In this document: in pieces, positions 11,690-23,395 of the stretch
How the letters are laid out: each line of letters starts with the position of its first letter
How positions within the stretch are numbered: the stretch's first letter is position 1
Assembly: GCA_963693285.1 (NCBI GenBank)
Contig: OY848917.1
Span: forward strand, 8,432,192-8,496,191
Length of the DNA: 64,000 nucleotides
Source: Xestospongia muta
Lineage: Eukaryota; Porifera; Demospongiae; Haplosclerida; Petrosiidae
Reading direction: 5' to 3'
Translations under genes and position numbers: made by a program
The notes under the pieces: model-generated
Seen by the model: the letters and a program-made list of their open reading frames with translations, nothing else
Told to the model about the DNA's origin: nothing
Databases searched by the model: none

Positions 11690-13223
11690 ACTGTTCTTTG
11701 TCTCTATAGAATGAAAACACAGCTCTATCAATAACAAGACAATGGACATTATTTTATGACCTACATTATCTATGATTGAATATGTAATAGACCTTTTGAG
11801 GATCTTGCAATCTCTTGTGTCTCAGAATTATAGTTCATTATAACTACAACATTTCTAATAACAACTAGTATCAATAAACATTGTGTGATATATCACTTAT
11901 CTTATAAAGATCTCTTCTAGATGTGAGAGAGGATATTCTCTTGGAGTAAATGCGTGATCCTAGCCAGATATGGAAGTGAAGAAAGTCACTGCATGATTTA
12001 AGTTAAATGATCTTGTCAGAGCAGCATTAGAACTACACAACAGATCAAGTGCATTTACATGTACACAAAACAGTAGGAGATACCTTGTTCTTTCTTCTCT
12101 ACAACAACTCTTCTCTACAGGATAAACATGTACATCAGATCCTCCTTTACTCTTTATCACGTTGGACTACTAAAAATCCCCAACTAAAGAAATCAGAACA
12201 CAATATCATTGATAAAATGTAAATGTATTAAAATTAGAACATCATTACTGTCAGTTAGATTACTGTACTAACACAACATATAATAAGTACATGTACAATT
12301 ATTCTTACATAATATCTATCTTATCATAACAGAGTCTCACAATAGTATTCAAATTTCGATCAAAGACAGTGACAAGAAAAGATATACTACTTATTGTTGA
12401 CAAAGTTGATTTGTTGGTAAGTTATGTCTCAAGAACACTTTATAAAAAGGTAAGACAGCTTGAGTAACGATCTAGGGGAGATATTAGGAATGTATTAATA
12501 AACATGTTGGAGGTCATCTTTATTGTTATACTAAATTTAGATTAAACCTATAAATGAACTTTGAAAGTGAAATGATAATTGCAATATCAAAATTTAGCAC
12601 CAATAATACTCACAAGTAATGTACATTGTGTCTTAAAGACATTGTACCTGTATTTGTATAAAATAGTAAACACCAGACAATGAATAGTTATATTATTAAT
12701 GACTGAGACAGAAATATTCAGTGTTATTATTTTTATACTTTAAACAACAGGACACACAATTCCTTTAAGATCATCCATAATAAATCATTGAAATTAGATA
12801 CATCATACTTTGTATAATAACTTGCTAAAGTACTATAAGTTAGGCTAATAGTAAAGTAACATAAACTGTAACTTAATAGTTAAGTCAGATAAGATAAGAA
12901 TGAATATTATCAATTAATATTATGGCAAAGACAACACACTAAATCAACTTTGATTTAGGTTTTCCCATAACAAGTAACCTAGTCACTATATTGATAACAA
13001 CTACATCGTGAGACAAAAGAAGGTCTTAACGTATATTTTGTCATCATAGAGGATGGCTTTCCCTGACTTTGGATAAAAAGGGGAGGGTCTTATTCACTCT
13101 TCTGTCATCTATCAGTAGATAGAGAACAGTTTCCATGACTTCAGCCTTTGATGTATCTATCTTCGTGTCTCCTTTTGTAAAGTTATCCAACCCATAAGAG
13201 ATGGTCTCTCTACTCACAAACAT
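11690..13223 (-). pseudogene. Partner gene, copy with damaged exons and first duplicate of exon 1
   Basis: Contains minus-strand exon relics of the unrecognised partner gene. 11960-12160 matches the 101-codon exon at 9340-9642 (ERTRYLLLFCVHVNALDLL) but is shorter and interrupted. 11700-11780 is a frameshifted form of the terminal exon. 12940-13223 holds an ATG-led exon (MFVSRETISYGL, GDTKIDTSKAEVMETVLYLL) that is the older duplicate of the one at 13350-13574. The unit lies directly 5' of collagen copy C in divergent orientation. The function is unknown. Confidence 0.4.
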
Positions 13224-13267
13224 GTTTACACTCTAAAACGTGATCAAAGTTGTCAACAACTAATGAC

Positions 13268-13276
13268 TATATAAAG
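13268..13276 (+). promoter_or_regulatory. Duplicated TATA box, orphan
   Basis: TATATAAAG exactly 351 bp before the TATA box of collagen copy C. It is part of a 351-bp tandem duplication of the divergent promoter plus partner exon 1. No collagen start follows it. Confidence 0.6.
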
Positions 13277-13349
13277 AAATGACAAGACAAACACTTTAAT
13301 ATTTATTATATATGTGAGACAAGGGATGGTCTTAACACATAGACTGTCA

Positions 13350-13574
13350 TCATAAAGGATGGTTTTCTCCAACCTCGTTTCTTTCAAGTAACCTAACCAC
13401 TGTACTGATAACAAATTTATTGGATGGAGAAGGGAAGCTCTTATCTACTCCTCTGTCATCTATCAACAGATAAAGTATGGTTTCCCTGACCTCAGCCTTT
13501 AAAATATCTGTCTTAGTGTCTCCTTTTGTAAAGTTATTCAACCCATAAAAGATGGCCTCTCTACTCACAAACAT
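13350..13574 (-). CDS. Partner gene exon 1 (unrecognised), divergent from collagen C
   Basis: An open 74-codon frame starts with ATG at 13574 (MFVSREAIFYGLNNFTKG) and includes KAEVRETILYLLIDDRGV and a hydrophobic VISTVVRLL segment. A second copy lies 351 bp away (13223), and relics occur at 19271 (ATG changed to TTG) and about 27150. Conservation of the frame between 13223 and 13574, with mostly substitutions, argues that this was coding. The start is 164 bp from the collagen ATG on the other strand, so the two genes share a promoter region. No signal peptide or known motif is seen. The 3' splice limit is uncertain. Confidence 0.5.
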   Translation of the reverse strand: MFVSREAIFYGLNNFTKGDTKTDILKAEVRETILYLLIDDRGVDKSFPSPSNKFVISTVVRLLERNEVGENHPL

Positions 13575-13618
13575 GTTTACACTCTAAAACGTGATCAAAG
13601 TTGTCAACAACTAATGAC

Positions 13619-13627
13619 TATATAAAG
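13619..13627 (+). promoter_or_regulatory. TATA box of collagen copy C
   Basis: TATATAAAG, followed by gaactgacagacagacactt, 112 bp before the collagen ATG. The same TATA and downstream phrase precede copies D and G and, as TGTATAAAG, copy F. This supports a real core promoter with initiation about 30 bp further on. Confidence 0.7.
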
Positions 13628-13738
13628 AACTGACAGACAGACACTTTAATATCAAACAAATTCTTTGAAAATTGTAGTAAAGTGAACTTTCAACTTTTTC
13701 AAGCAAATATCTCTTTTTACATCAAATTAACTCTCAAG

Positions 13739-14620
13739 ATGATGATACAGATACTATCACTGTTAGTTGTCTTCTTACTAGCTGTAGAACAATGTACTAC
13801 AGCTGCTGTACAAGGTAATCATATTGTTTTAAAAGTATTTAGCTCCAATCAACAGAAACCAATAGAAATAAGAGATGTACATCTCCTACACCAAATGTCA
13901 CTACCAACACACCTTATATTCAAATAATACAAGGAGGATGTGATGGTAGTGATGGCATACAAGGTCCTCCTGGATTAGCTGGTACACCTGGAAGAGATGG
14001 TACCAATGGTAAAAATGGCAGTAAAGGAGATAAAGGAGAATCTGGACCACAAGGATCTCCAGGACCAAGAAATGGAGGTGTGGTCTTTACTAGATGGGGA
14101 CGTACCACCTGTCCTACAACCAATGATACAGAATTACTCTACAAAGGGAAAGCTGCCGGGGAGTTATTACAATCAATATGGAGGAGGAGCTAACTACATT
14201 TGTCTACCTGATAAACCTGAGTTTCTCTCCTATACACCTGGTGTTTATAAAAGTCAATCTTACATCTATGGAGCTGAATATGAAACTTATGGTGGTCCTT
14301 TAGCTCCACTTGATGAATACAATGTCCCCTGTGTTGTATGTTATGTTTCCACTAGAGTATTATACCTAATGATACCAGCAAAGATTACATGTCTTGAAAC
14401 ATGGACCACAGAATATCAAGGTTATCTTATGGCCAACCTATTCACCCACAATCATAATACAGTTTATGAATGTGTTGATAAAGATGCTGAATCTATTTCT
14501 GGAAGTGTTGCTAACACTGATGGTGCTTTATTCAACCATGTTCAAGCTCAATGTAATGGTCTACTCTGTCCTCCTTATAACAAAGAGAAAGAGTTTGCCT
14601 GTGTGGTGTGTACCAAGTGA
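13739..14620 (+). pseudogene. Short-chain collagen copy C, one-base frameshift
   Basis: Exon 1 (13739-13814) encodes the signal peptide (MMIQILSLLVVFLLAVEQ). The intron is 13815-13855 (41 nt). Exon 2 starts at 13856. Here splicing is needed: without it the frame closes at 13927. Spliced, it gives one N-terminal Cys, 15 uninterrupted Gly-X-Y triplets (GCD to GPR) and the start of the C-terminal domain. At 14158-14161 four G replace three, shifting the frame within the domain. Beyond it the correct frame continues to CVVCTK and a stop at 14618-14620. All else looks healthy, promoter included, so the lesion is recent or an assembly error. As written it encodes a collagen lacking most of its C-terminal domain. 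Confidence 0.85.
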
Positions 14621-15899
14621 ACAAAACTATTGTCTAAGTTGTTTGACATTGATTTTGATTTTGAGTGATTTAGTAATTTATAATTTATGATATAATGAAA
14701 TAGGAAATTAATTTTGCTATAAAATCTATCAAATGTACATGTTAAGTATGCTAGGAACATTATAGTCATAGGTGATAACTACATTATATTAAATGGATTA
14801 CATGGTATTTATTAGTCATTGTGACTTATTTAAGTTGTGATAAGGTGGAATTGAGAGAATTGGTCTTGTACCCAGACATTCTCTGACTAAATGCCATTTC
14901 TCATAACAAAGTAAGCGGGTGTGTACATCTGCGGACAAGACTAGTAAAGTCATATAAATATCCACCCTTGGGAAGCCTCTGCCCTTTGACAATTTAAAAT
15001 TATCAATTTTATGTAAATGTTAAATGATCATTATATATATGACACTATATGCTACACATAAGCCAAAGTAAAACATATCAAATAGCATTTCATTGAGTTT
15101 TCTCTTCCAAACATTACAATACATTACAATACTTTGTTATTACAGTACTAATTAGTCAACATTATTGTTATATGGTAGATGCTGTACAGTTTGACAGTAG
15201 TTTGCCCACCCAAAAATTTTCAAAGTTGAATGTTGCCCCACTGTAACTTTTTCTAAATAAAACCCTGATGTTTATCATTAATCTTATAAATTTCAAAATT
15301 TGTTCAAAAGCAATGTCAAGGTAAACAATATCAAAGAGTAATTCAGAAGCCAGGTATACAGAAATTATGCCACAAATAATAAAGATTACTTCATCTTGGA
15401 CAGAGTAAGAGATGAAAGTCGTATTTGTCATTAAATCTAGTCTGTCATTGTGTGAGGCAACCCTGTGTATACATCTATTCTTAGTATTATGTCTACAACA
15501 TATATACTTACTACTGTATACTGAGTTATAACCATCTTTAAGTAAACGACATGAAAAACATGATTATAACAAAATATGTGACATAAAAGGAAACTCTGCT
15601 ACAAACTAAATAATAGAATGATATTACCACAGTAACATACACTAATCTATTACACTTACTAAATCCAGTAGAACATAATATGGCTTCTATAGCTTTGAGG
15701 ACATCTTTCTCAAGATTAACTTCTTTGGCAAGTGTCATAATACAAGTTGAAATCAACTAGGAGTTAAATAACATATAAGTACAATGAGTATATCCCTATA
15801 ATTAAGTCATTACTATTACATTATCAACGTCCTATATTATGGTATTAATAGTTAACTTGCATGCATGGATGAACTTACAATAATGAAATCATTCATTTT
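14621..15899. other. Intergenic sequence after copy C
   Basis: Collagen 3' flank, then AT-rich sequence. The part at 14810-15000 has a diverged counterpart at 20510-20880 and 30230-30540, so it is the 3' flank of the duplicated unit. 15440-15780 resembles 11300-11580 and 24640-24960. No supported gene. Confidence 0.5.
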
Positions 15900-18800
15900 T
15901 ATTTTTGTTCTTGTTCTCCATAGAATGCAAACGAAGCTCCAGCAATAGTATTGACATTAATAGCAATAGAATGAACATATTTTCATGATCTACATTATAA
16001 AAAGTACAGGCTCTCATTATATTGACAAAAACAATAACATTATTATCCATACACTAGTACATGCACTACATAGTATTGATAGTAGAGAGTATGTACCTTC
16101 AAAACTTGGTAGAAATTATGACTCTCCTTTCATTGCTAATTCAGGTGAGTACACAGAAACACATATAAGAAAGAGAAATCAGATTTATTTGTCATCTATA
16201 AATGATAAAGAGAGAATATATCACTGTCTACTTCTTCTCTCTCTATCTTACCACAATGAGCTTTCATAATATTTAATAGAAGTGGATCAACATCACATCC
16301 AATACCATTTGTATTGATACCAGCAGCAGAAGTCATAGGATCAGCAACCTATACAAGTACGTGTGATATATGTTATTGTACATGTAACATACTCTGGAGT
16401 CTTTGTAAATGAGATTAGACTTAAAAAGGGGAGAACATGAAGGATATCTTCCTTTCGAGGACTACTTTCAAAGCTTGAAGAGATCACTTTTTAAATGCTA
16501 GTAGTACACCAATGACAGTATGTTGTATTAAGTCATCATCATTTATACAAGAACAGATGATATTGTTACATGTACTATAATGTCACATGATGTGTATAGG
16601 TGTCTAAAGAGCTAACAGTGTGTCTTTGTTCTGTTCTACTAATTTTGTGATTTCTTTCACTCGAGTGCCAACTTGTTTCATAATATAATCTCCCAAATAT
16701 TGAATATCATAAGGACCAATAACCACTTCATCTCTCTTGCTGTGATCAGCAAAATCCTATCCGATACTATTCTTCAAATTTTTAGCAATCTGTTTCTCAC
16801 CAATTGAGGCCACTATTAAATATGTACAAGAGAACTAGTCAACAACAGACATTAATGAATTCAATTATATCTATTTACTAGTTAATATAATGAGATATTA
16901 CCTTTTCATGATAAAAGTGTGTAGTGCAGTTAAGGAACTCAGACTTCATGATTGGAAATGCTATCAGATACTGTTGTTGATGAGAATATTTTAGACAATG
17001 TCCAAATTTCAAATTTCCAAATGTTTCTAGTTGACAAAGGAAGAAATTTCAAGTAAAAGAATAAAACACAATAAATATTTTATTAGTAATTCTTAATGTA
17101 CATATTTTAGTAAATATTAATGTATATGTACATGTATATGTGATGAACATATACTTACCACATAAATGAGAGATCAGATGAACTAATCAATGTTTCCTCA
17201 AAGTTGCCAATATATCAAGTATGAACAGATACCATATTCATAGTCCAGACTAACTGATGATTAGTTTGTTCCCATAACCTACAAAGTGTCATATATAGAT
17301 AACTTTATAAATCATGTACTTACTTTAATGGAGCTTTATAGACACTGGTTAGTACATGTAGTCTAAACCAATCTAGTCATAATCCCTCAAAGTCATACTC
17401 TATACAATCATCCACTATACATCATAAAACATATACATGTAATGTTAATATTACATACATGTATTATAAATGTTGTTGTTGTATTTAACATTAATAGTTT
17501 ATCAACTCACTTTCTTATGAAGCAGACTATATACCAATAAAAGATACCATTAAAATGGACTTCTCCTCAGGAAACACTATTATTCTCTCTACACATATAT
17601 AATGTAATAAATGTTGATATGTACATCTAATATACCATGACAATTTCTCTCATTTGTGTAGGATCAAATCATCATGAAATACTCAAATGATTGTTCTGAA
17701 TTTACAATATTTACTCACTAAAGCTGAATTAAGAAAATAAAGCTGGTGCATACTAGTGGATGACACTGACCTTTGAGACAAACTGTTTCAGAGATAAGTT
17801 CAGGTAGATCTGGGTCTGAGCTATCCACACAGTATTAGGTTTGTATTTCCCTTTGGATGTGGTCACCTTGTCATGAGTTGTTTGTTATCCAATGTATCTC
17901 ATCTTTAGCTAAGTAAGTGTAGTAATCTGGAGAGAGAGAGAGAGGGCTCCCTTAAGTCTTAAATCATGATATGTTCTATACTTACCTTAGGTCTTAGTAA
18001 TACTCCAGATTGATCAGATAGGAACATGCACAACTCATTCAAATTTTTAAAATGATAATGTCATTGTTCACAATGTAAAGGACCACTAGTATGATAATAA
18101 GATAAAACATTATACGTTAATATTATTGAAGTACATGTATAGATAAGACAACTGTGTAGTATTGTAACTTACACATTTTGTAATACTGAGTTTAGTTGGT
18201 CTTGTGCCACGTTTTCAATCTCAAAAAAAAGAAGATGAGATATTTACAATATAGAAGGTTTCTCTTTGACTAGTGATTTTTAACTAATAAATCATAATAT
18301 GTTAGTAATTAACTCTTTTAATTTTGTATACTACTATACTAACATAACATGTAATAAGTACATTTACAACTATTCTTACATAGAACCCATCTGATCATAA
18401 CAGAGTCTCACAATGTACTTAAATTTGGATTGAAGATAGTAAGATGAGAATTTGAATGATTCTGTACTTGTTGTTGACAATGTTGATTTGCTGGTATGTT
18501 GTGTCTCAAGAACACTTTATGCAAAGATAAGATAGCTTGAGTAACAATGTAGAGGAGATGACAGGAATGTATTAGTAGAGTTCTTGAAGGTTATCTTTGT
18601 TTTTATAGTAAATCTAGATTAAATTTAAAATGAACTTCAAAAGTGAAATGATAATTACATTTTCAAAATTTGGCACTAACAGTAGTCACAAAGTAATGTA
18701 CACTGTGTCTTAAAGACAATTGTACCATTATATGTACGAAATAATAAATAACAGAAAAAGAACAGTTTTATTATTAGTGATTGAGACAGAAGTATCCAGT

Positions 18801-19271
18801 GTTACTGTTTTTACACACAATTCCTTTAAGATCATCCATAATAAATCTTTGAAAAAACACTCATCATACTTTGTATATTAACTTACTATTAAAGTACTAT
18901 AAGCCAGGTTAATAGTTAAATAATATAATTATAAACTGTATATACTTATTAGTTAAGTCAGATAAGATAAGCTCGAATACAATCAACTTAGTTTATGACA
19001 AAGGCAACACTCTACATCAACTTTGACTAAGGTCTTCCCAGAAAAATTAACATGTCTTTTGATTTACTTCATCCCAGACCAAGTAACCTAAACACTGTAC
19101 TGATAACTAATTAATTAGATAGACAGAGGAAGGTCTTATCTACTCTTATGTCATCTATCGATAGGTAGAGGATGGTTTTCCTTGACCTCAGCCTTTGATG
19201 CATTCTGCCTTCCTGTCTCCGTCAGTAAAGTTATCTAACCATAAGGGAATGGTCTCTTTACTCACAAACAA
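15900..19271 (-). pseudogene. Partner gene, decayed copy III
   Basis: Relics of the same minus-strand exons as in copy II. The terminal exon lies near 15900-16045 (NNVIVFVNIMRA), the small exon near 16100-16140 with a stop, the KRDEV exon near 16720-16815 with frameshifts but with TGG as first codon, and the QLE exon near 16960-17045. Exon 1 near 19130-19271 has TTG in place of ATG and several frame breaks. Order and spacing match the unit upstream of copy C. It is divergent to the intact collagen, so that promoter may now serve only one gene. Confidence 0.45.
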
Positions 19272-19315
19272 GTTTACACACTAAAACATGATCAAAGTTG
19301 TCAACAACTAATTAC

Positions 19316-19324
19316 TATATAAAG
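19316..19324 (+). promoter_or_regulatory. TATA box of the intact collagen D
   Basis: TATATAAAG, followed by gaactgacagagacact, 110 bp before the ATG at 19434. Same position and flanks as in copies C and G. Confidence 0.7.
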
Positions 19325-19433
19325 AACTGACAGAGACACTTAAATATCAAAGAAATTCTTTTAAAATTGAAGTATAGTGAACTTATAGGCATTTCAAAGA
19401 AATCTCTCCTTCTATATCAAACTAACTTTCAAG

Positions 19434-20321
19434 ATGATGATACAGATACTATCATTGTTGGTTGTCCTCTTACTAACCGTAGAACAATCTACTACAGCTG
19501 CTGTACAAGGTAATCATATTCTTTTAAAAGTATTCAATTCCAATCTATTTATTATAGAAACCAGTCGAGATAAGAGATGTATCTCTCCTACACCAAATAT
19601 CACTACCAACACACCACATATTCAAATACTACAAGGACGTGATGGTCGTGATGGTATACAAGGTCCTCCTGGACCAGCTGGTATGCCTGGAAGAGATGGT
19701 AACAATGGTAAAGACAGCAATAAAGGAAACAAAGGAGAACCTGGACCACAAGGACCTCCAGGACCAAGAAATGGAGGTGTAGTTTTTACTAGATGGGGAC
19801 GAACTATATGTCCTACAACCAATGATACAGAATTACTTTACAAAGGAAAAGCTTCTGGGAGTTCTTGGGACAAAACTGGAAGTGGAGCTAACTACATTTG
19901 TCTACCTGATCAACCTGAGTTTCTATCCTATACATCTGGTATATCTGATGACCAGTCTTACATCTATGGAGCAGAATATTATGTTAACAATAATGGTCCT
20001 CTAGCACCACTTCACCATCACAATGTCCCTTGTGTTGTATGTTATGTTTTCACTAGAGTATCATATCTAATGATACCAGCAAAGATTACATGTCCAAAAA
20101 CCTGGACCACAGAATATCAAGGTTACCTCATGACTGAACACTTCAACCACAAACGTAATGCAGTCTATGAATGTGTGGATAAAGATGCTGAATCTATTCC
20201 TGAAAGTATTGCTCATACTAATGGTGCTTTATTCTATCATGTTCAAGCTCAATGTAATAGTCTCCTCTGTCCTCCTTATGACAAAGAGAAAGAGTTAGCC
20301 TGTGTTGTGTGTACCAAGTGA
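19434..20321 (+). CDS. Short-chain collagen (spongin/collagen C4-like), intact copy D
   Basis: Secreted short-chain collagen, expected in the sponge extracellular matrix. Exons 19434-19509 and 19558-20321; intron 19510-19557 (48 nt). Splicing gives 279 residues. Signal peptide 1-23 (MMIQILSLLVVLLLTVEQST), a short linker with Cys33 and an N-glycosylation site (NIT), Gly-X-Y triplets 52-96, then a C-terminal domain 97-279 with ten cysteines (PTTNDTELLYKG, GANYICLPD, VPCVVCYV, CPKTWTTEYQGYL, VYECVDKDAES, CVVCTK). The tenth triplet is SNK, a Gly to Ser break in the helix. Intron length is a multiple of three and open, so an unspliced 295-residue form would also read through. It is the only copy here without a lesion. 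The family is related to collagen IV ends. TATA box at 19316. Confidence 0.93.
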   Translation: MMIQILSLLVVLLLTVEQSTTAAVQGNHILLKVFNSNLFIIETSRDKRCISPTPNITTNTPHIQILQGRDGRDGIQGPPGPAGMPGRDGNNGKDSNKGNKGEPGPQGPPGPRNGGVVFTRWGRTICPTTNDTELLYKGKASGSSWDKTGSGANYICLPDQPEFLSYTSGISDDQSYIYGAEYYVNNNGPLAPLHHHNVPCVVCYVFTRVSYLMIPAKITCPKTWTTEYQGYLMTEHFNHKRNAVYECVDKDAESIPESIAHTNGALFYHVQAQCNSLLCPPYDKEKELACVVCTK

Positions 20322-21028
20322 ACAAAACTATTGTTTAAATTGTTTGACATTAATTTTGATTATGAGTGATTTAGTAATTTGTAATTTATGATAATATTTT
20401 TGAAATAGAAAGTTAGATTTGTTATAAAAGCTGTCAAATGTACACATGTTAAATATGGAATATGATAGTCATTGATAGTATAACTACTTATATTAAATAT
20501 ATTACTTGGCTCTTATTGGTCATTGAGATATGGCAGACTTATTTAAGTAGTGGTAAGGTGGAATTAAGAAGCTATGGTCTTGTACTCAGATATTCTTTGG
20601 CTAAATGTACCCATTGAATTCCCTTTAACATAACTAGGTGATTAGGGGTTAGCAACTGGGGACAAGACTAAAGAAGTAATATATAAGTTTTCCATTTAAA
20701 ATATTCATACTCAAATAGGCAGTCTAGTGGCTAGGTTACTTTACAGTACATTTATAAAGCACATTTTTATACTTCTAATAATAGGTACAGGTTTGAAATA
20801 TTAATGAAATTGTTAATCATGTGCTGCAGCATACTCCAGACCCTTGGGAAGCCTCTGCCCCCTTGACAAATTAAAATTATCAACTTTATGTAAACTTATA
20901 CTGATCAGTATTTATATGAGGCTATATATTGTACATAAACAAAAGCAAAACAAAGTCAAACAGCAATTCATCTGGGTTTTCTCTTCCAAACATTAACAAT
21001 ACTTTGCAATAATTGATTGTTTCTAATA
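20322..21028. other. Spacer between collagens D and E
   Basis: Collagen 3' flank and unit 3' flank (gaagctatggtcttgtactc block, also after copy H). At about 21029 the sequence switches to the 5' UTR of copy E (aatatcaaagaaattctctt). The TATA box and partner exon that precede the other copies are missing here. Confidence 0.6.
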
Positions 21029-21115
21029 TCAAAGAAATTCTCTTAACATTGAAGTAAATTGAACTTATAGGCGTTTCAAAGAAATCTCTCCTTCTATATC
21101 AAACTAACTTTCAAG

Positions 21116-21972
21116 ATGATGATACAGATACTATCACTGTTGGTTGTCCTTTTACTAACTGTAGAACAATGTACTATGGATGCAGTACAAGGTAATCATA
21201 TTGTCAAAAGTATTAAATTCCAATCAATTTATTATAGAAACCAGTCGAGACAAGAGATGTACCTCTTCTATACCAAATGTCACTGCCAACACAACTTATA
21301 TTCAAATAATACAAGAATGTAATGGCTGTGGTGGCATACAAGGTCCTCCTGGACAACCTGGTATACCTGGTAAAAATGGCAGTAAAGGAGACAAAGGAGA
21401 ATCTAGACCATAAAGACCAACAAATGGATGTGTGGTCTTTATTAGATGGGGACGTACCACCTGTCCTACAACCAATGATACTGAACTGCTTTACAAAGGA
21501 AAAGCTGCCGGGAGTCATTATTCTGAAACTGGAGGTGGAGCTAACTACATTTGTCTACCTGATCAACCTGAGTTTTTATCCTATACATCTGGTATATCTG
21601 ATCACCAGTCCTACATCTATGGAGCAGAGTATGATGCTTATGGTGGTCCTTTCTCACCACGTAATGAACACAATGTCCCCTGTGTTGTATGTTATGTTTC
21701 CACTAGAGTATCATATCTAATGATACCAGCAAAGATTACATGTCCCAAACATGGACCACAGAATATTAAGGTTACCTCATGGCTGAGAAACGCAACCACA
21801 AATGTAATGTAGTCTATGAATGTGTTGATAAAGATGCTAAATCTATTCCTGGCAGTGTTACTAACACTAATGGTGCTTTATTCTACCATGTTCAAGCTCA
21901 ATGTACTTGTCTCTCCTCTGTCTTCCTTATGACACAGAGAAAGAGTTAGCCTGTGTGGTGTGTACTAAGTGA
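21116..21972 (+). pseudogene. Short-chain collagen copy E, several lesions
   Basis: Exon 1 is 21116-21191 (signal peptide), intron 21192-21237 (46 nt), exon 2 from 21238. The triplet region is shortened (about 8-9 triplets) and ends with TAA at 21411-21413, where a 9-base deletion relative to copy D also occurred. Within the C-terminal domain there is a one-base loss at about 21746-21749, a TAA at 21767-21769 in place of the Gln codon, and a further indel near 21905. It also lacks the TATA region present before C, D and G. The final CVVCTK is recognisable up to the stop at 21970-21972. Clearly dead. Confidence 0.9.
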
Positions 21973-22349
21973 TAAAAGTATTGTCTAAATTGTTTGACAT
22001 TGATTTTGATTGATTTAATAACTTGCATTTTACACTATAATTTTGGAATACAACTTAACTTTGATTTTTAAGATGTTCTATGTACACGTTGAAAAATTGA
22101 TGTTAAGCCATGTGTTTGGACTGTATACTATCATGTTCTAGCAAATTGCTTAATAAAAAATCACAGTAAAACATTGGAGTTATAAAAGCTATCAGATGTA
22201 AATATTAAGCTGGAACATGATAGTCAAGGATAATGACTACTTACATATTATAAGGTTTAAATACATAGTTTAAACAAATAGACCAATAACAATGATATTA
22301 CTGTAAAACATTGGAGTTTAAAAAATTGATAAGTTGGCAAAAATCAATG

Positions 22350-22570
22350 ATTAGTGTGGGGAGTACAATCGATTGTTGTATTGTTTACAGAAAACTAATT
22401 GGTTACTAAGCACATTAGCCGTTAAAGTATGTTGTTAAATGTTCTTACTGATTTTAATTGTTCCAAACAACAATAGAATAGAAAGATGAGAAAAGGATAT
22501 AACAACATTATACATCTCTTAGGAGGGAATAAACCTAGCTCAAGTGTTTATAATAGTTTTCATTCCAACA
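22350..22570. repeat. GTGGGGAGTACAATC block, copy 1 of 3
   Basis: About 220 bp (gtggggagtacaatcgattg to tagttttcattccaac) that recurs at 22978-23200 and 27512-27735. In the two later places it is fused to the 5' part of a collagen copy. Its reading frames are closed and I do not recognise it. Confidence 0.8.
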
Positions 22571-22656
22571 AAAAAGTATGCATTAAGAAATGGCCTCTTT
22601 GTGTATAAACACATTTACACTGTACATTTAATCAAAGTCATCAACAACTGATGACT

Positions 22657-22977
22657 GTATAAAGAACTGACAGACAGACATTTAAACATCAAAAAACGTT
22701 TCTTAAAAATCAAGTAAAGTCAACTTTCAAACTCTTCAAGAAAACATCTTCCTCTACATGAAACAAATTTACAAGATGATGATACAAATACTATCATTGT
22801 TGGTTGTCCTCTTACCAACTGTAGAACAATGTACTACAGCTGCTGCACAAAGTAATCATATTGTTTTAAAGTGTTCAATTCCAATCCATTTATTATAGAA
22901 ACCAGTCAAGATAAGAGATGTACCTCTCCCACACCAAATGTCACTACCAACACACCTTATATTCAAATACTACAAAG
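22657..22977 (+). pseudogene. Short-chain collagen copy F, 5' fragment
   Basis: TGTATAAAG at 22657-22665, ATG at 22776, signal peptide exon (MMIQILSLLVVLL), an intron whose donor is altered (ACAAA before GTAATC) and the start of exon 2 up to CAAATACTACAAA. There the collagen stops and the GTGGGGAGTACAATC block begins. No Gly-X-Y repeat or C-terminal domain follows. It would encode only a short secreted peptide. Confidence 0.85.
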
Positions 22978-23395
22978 TGGGGAGTACAATCCATTGTTGT
23001 ATTGTTTATAGCAAAATAATTGGTTACTAAGCACATTAACAGTTAAAGTATGTTGTTCAATTTTCTTATTGATTTTATTTATTCCAAATAGCAACAGAAT
23101 GGATACAAGGATGAGAAAAGAATAGAACTAGATTATACATCTCTTAGGAAGAACTAAACCTAGCCCAAGTGGTAATGATAGTTTTAATTCTGACAAAGGT
23201 ATGTAATCTATTAAAATCATACTCATAGTTTTGCTTTGGCTGAGTCATTAATCTTATCTTATAATCTATTCAGTTTTAAATTTGACAAAGTTCACAACAG
23301 ATATACAGCTTTTCACATGTCTCTGACTTCTTAAAAGAAGCATGGTGACCATTTAAAGATATAACATTGAAAAAGTCAAAAAAGCATACCATAAG

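Noticed and set aside
13920..14123. Proline/glycine-rich minus-strand frames opposite collagen repeats (also at 19622-19822)
   Set aside because: Antisense of Gly-X-Y codons, which is open by composition.
13997..14620. 207-codon frame beginning MVPMVKMAVKEIKENL
   Set aside because: Its first part is the wrong frame of the Gly-X-Y region; it joins the true C-terminal frame only through the one-base insertion at 14158.
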